Shown here: one piece after another, positions 63,123 to 64,000 of the stretch
Position numbering within the stretch: position 1 is the stretch's first letter
How the letters are laid out: every line of letters starts with the position of its first letter
Source: Aureococcus anophagefferens
Lineage: Eukaryota > Sar > Pelagophyceae > Pelagomonadales > Pelagomonadaceae
DNA: 64,000 nt
Reading direction: 5' to 3'
Assembly (NCBI RefSeq): GCF_000186865.1
Contig: NW_008705593.1
Location: 334,048 to 398,047 of the forward strand
The notes under the pieces: model-generated
What the model was told of the DNA's origin: nothing
The model's database searches: none
The model's input: only the letters and a program-made list of their open reading frames with translations
Program-made: the position numbers and the translations under genes

Positions 63123-64000
63123 ATGCACCTCCTCGTGACGGTCAAGTGCGGGCAGCGCGAGAGCCGGTTCCGCATCCCCTGCGGCAACGGGCAGAAGACG
63201 TTCAAGTGGCTGGGCCTCGTGAGCGCGGCGCGCTACAGCAGCGAGAGCCCCAAGGGGTCGCTGCGCATGCGCGAGTCGCGGCAGGCGCAGGCCGCGGGCA
63301 CGGCGCTGATCCCGAGCAACATCACGACGAGCGACACGTCCTTCTTCCACCCCGAGGCGCTCCTCGGCGAGCAGCTCGAGGACGGCGCCGAGGTGTGCGT
63401 CGCGCTCGCGCCGCGCGTCGCCGTCGACGCCGCCGGCCACCCCAAAACCTCCCGCTGGAGCACCATCGCCTTCGAGCTCAGCGACCCGCGCAAGCCCTTC
63501 CGGGAGCAGGCCATGCGCGACGAGTACAGCGCCCAGGAGGCGAAGCGCACGGCCCTCGAGGCCATGGAGGCCGACAAGCGGCGCGGCACGATGGCGCGGA
63601 AAGGGTCGCGGCTCCGCGAGGTCATCAAGAGCCAGCTCCCGGACCGCAACGCCGTCCACGAGGCCATGCACGAGGACTGGTTCGCCATGGGCAAGCACCG
63701 CGTCCTCGAGGCCTTGGTGGCCGACAAGCAGGAGCAGCAGAAGGTCAAGGCCGTCTTCACGGCGCACTACAGGGCAGCACAAGAGAGCGAAATTCCCAAC
63801 TTCAAAGGCTCCGATCTCGGCCGTTTTCCACTCGTTTCGGCTGATTTTTGGACGGACGATCATCTCTCGGAACGATCTCGAAGCGTGGAGGTTTTTCTCG
63901 TAACGCGCGCGCGCGGAACACGCACGTTAAAGCGACGTTGAATCACCCTTGTGCTGCCCAGGGGCACTACGTCCAGCTCGACGAGCTCTTCAAGACCTAC
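63123..64000 (+). CDS. Unrecognised gene running off the right edge (3' partial), one introner
   Basis: The ATG at 63123 is preferred; the frame is open from an ATG at 63051. Exon 1 ends at 63761, and exon 2 starts at 63962 and continues to the window end. The start MHLLVTVKCGQRESRFRIPC and GNGQKTFKWLGLVSAARY suggest a small ubiquitin-like or strand-rich N-terminal domain (tentative). LEDGAEVCVALAPRV and long charged helices (QEAKRTALEAMEADKRRGTM) follow. Splicing out the introner joins VFT|GHYVQLDELFKTY; without it the frame stops at 63939-63941. No family assigned. Confidence 0.6.
63762..63961 (+). mobile_element. Introner (long, TIR-bearing family), copy 2
   Basis: A 192-bp element (63770-63961) flanked by GCGCACTA and GGGCACTA (7 of 8 match). 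Ends are CAGGGCAGCACAAG and CTTGTGCTGCCCAG, a near-perfect inverted repeat. The GC donor comes from the target copy and the AG acceptor from the element. The internal sequence aligns along its whole length with copy 1 (for example GTTTCGGCTGATTTTTGGAC). Confidence 0.9.

Noticed and set aside
1..64000. tRNA, rRNA, CRISPR arrays or bacterial operons
   Set aside because: No clover-leaf-like T-arm and acceptor combination, rRNA-like tract or spaced direct repeats were recognised. Gene order and introns are eukaryotic. A tRNAscan/Infernal run would be decisive.

Overview
This looks like nuclear DNA from a small, gene-dense photosynthetic stramenopile, most likely a pelagophyte resembling Aureococcus anophagefferens. 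That assignment is an inference. It rests on very high GC, few and short introns, a Rieske/PaO oxygenase and plastid-style leaders, typical eukaryotic genes (LIS1, AP-3 delta, KH and RRM proteins, EF-hand, PAH protein, SET protein, CNBD channel), and short transposon-derived introns of the kind published for that alga. There are no operons, CRISPR arrays or rRNA, and I recognise no tRNA. One 50-base N gap lies at 24683-24732.

Layout. 1-16 kb: end of a BK-like K+ channel, LIS1, a C2 protein, a TPR protein, the Rieske oxygenase, a GT8-like enzyme, a HAD phosphatase, a CIA30/MsrB-like secreted protein, an RRM protein, an aminotransferase, a small hypothetical, a TrmA/RumA-type RNA methyltransferase and a secreted cysteine-containing protein. 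16-32 kb: a SAM methyltransferase with a C-terminal anchor, a patatin/cPLA2-like lipase, a polytopic TPR membrane protein, a PAH protein, a fused MlaF-MlaE-type ABC transporter, a secreted hydrolase-like protein, a second GT8-like enzyme and a paralogue of the secreted protein. 32-44 kb: KH protein, RidA-like gene, AP-3 delta, a broken sulfatase-like gene, a GH2 beta-mannosidase, a possible TFIIIC-type small protein and a GYF-like protein. 44-64 kb: a 1,832-residue coiled-coil protein, a parvulin-MiaB fusion, an EF-hand protein, a SET protein, an unusual CNBD channel, a protein kinase, an SBF2-like protein, a small membrane protein and a gene running off the right edge.

Genes alternate in head-to-head and tail-to-tail pairs. 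Five convergent pairs have stop codons only 1 to 4 bp apart, so their 3' UTRs must run into the neighbouring gene. Divergent starts can be as close as 73 bp.

The most interesting signal is a set of eight introns that appear to be recent insertions of short transposons (introners). Each begins with GC or GT in the upstream copy of an 8-bp target duplication, is followed by an element starting C-N-G, and ends with the element's own AG just before the downstream target copy. Two sequence families are present: 49-112 bp elements starting near CAGCGTC, and 192-193 bp elements with terminal inverted repeats built on GGGCAGCAMAAG. Removing each one restores a continuous protein. Two paralogous secreted-protein genes carry them at different places, which points to independent gain.

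Other notable items are two domain fusions (lipid-import ABC ATPase with permease, and a prolyl-isomerase-like domain with MiaB), a cyclic-nucleotide-type channel with a His/Asp-rich loop and no visible GYG filter, several exact tandem duplications, and three genes with apparent single-base frameshifts in GC-rich runs. Those frameshifts could be assembly errors.
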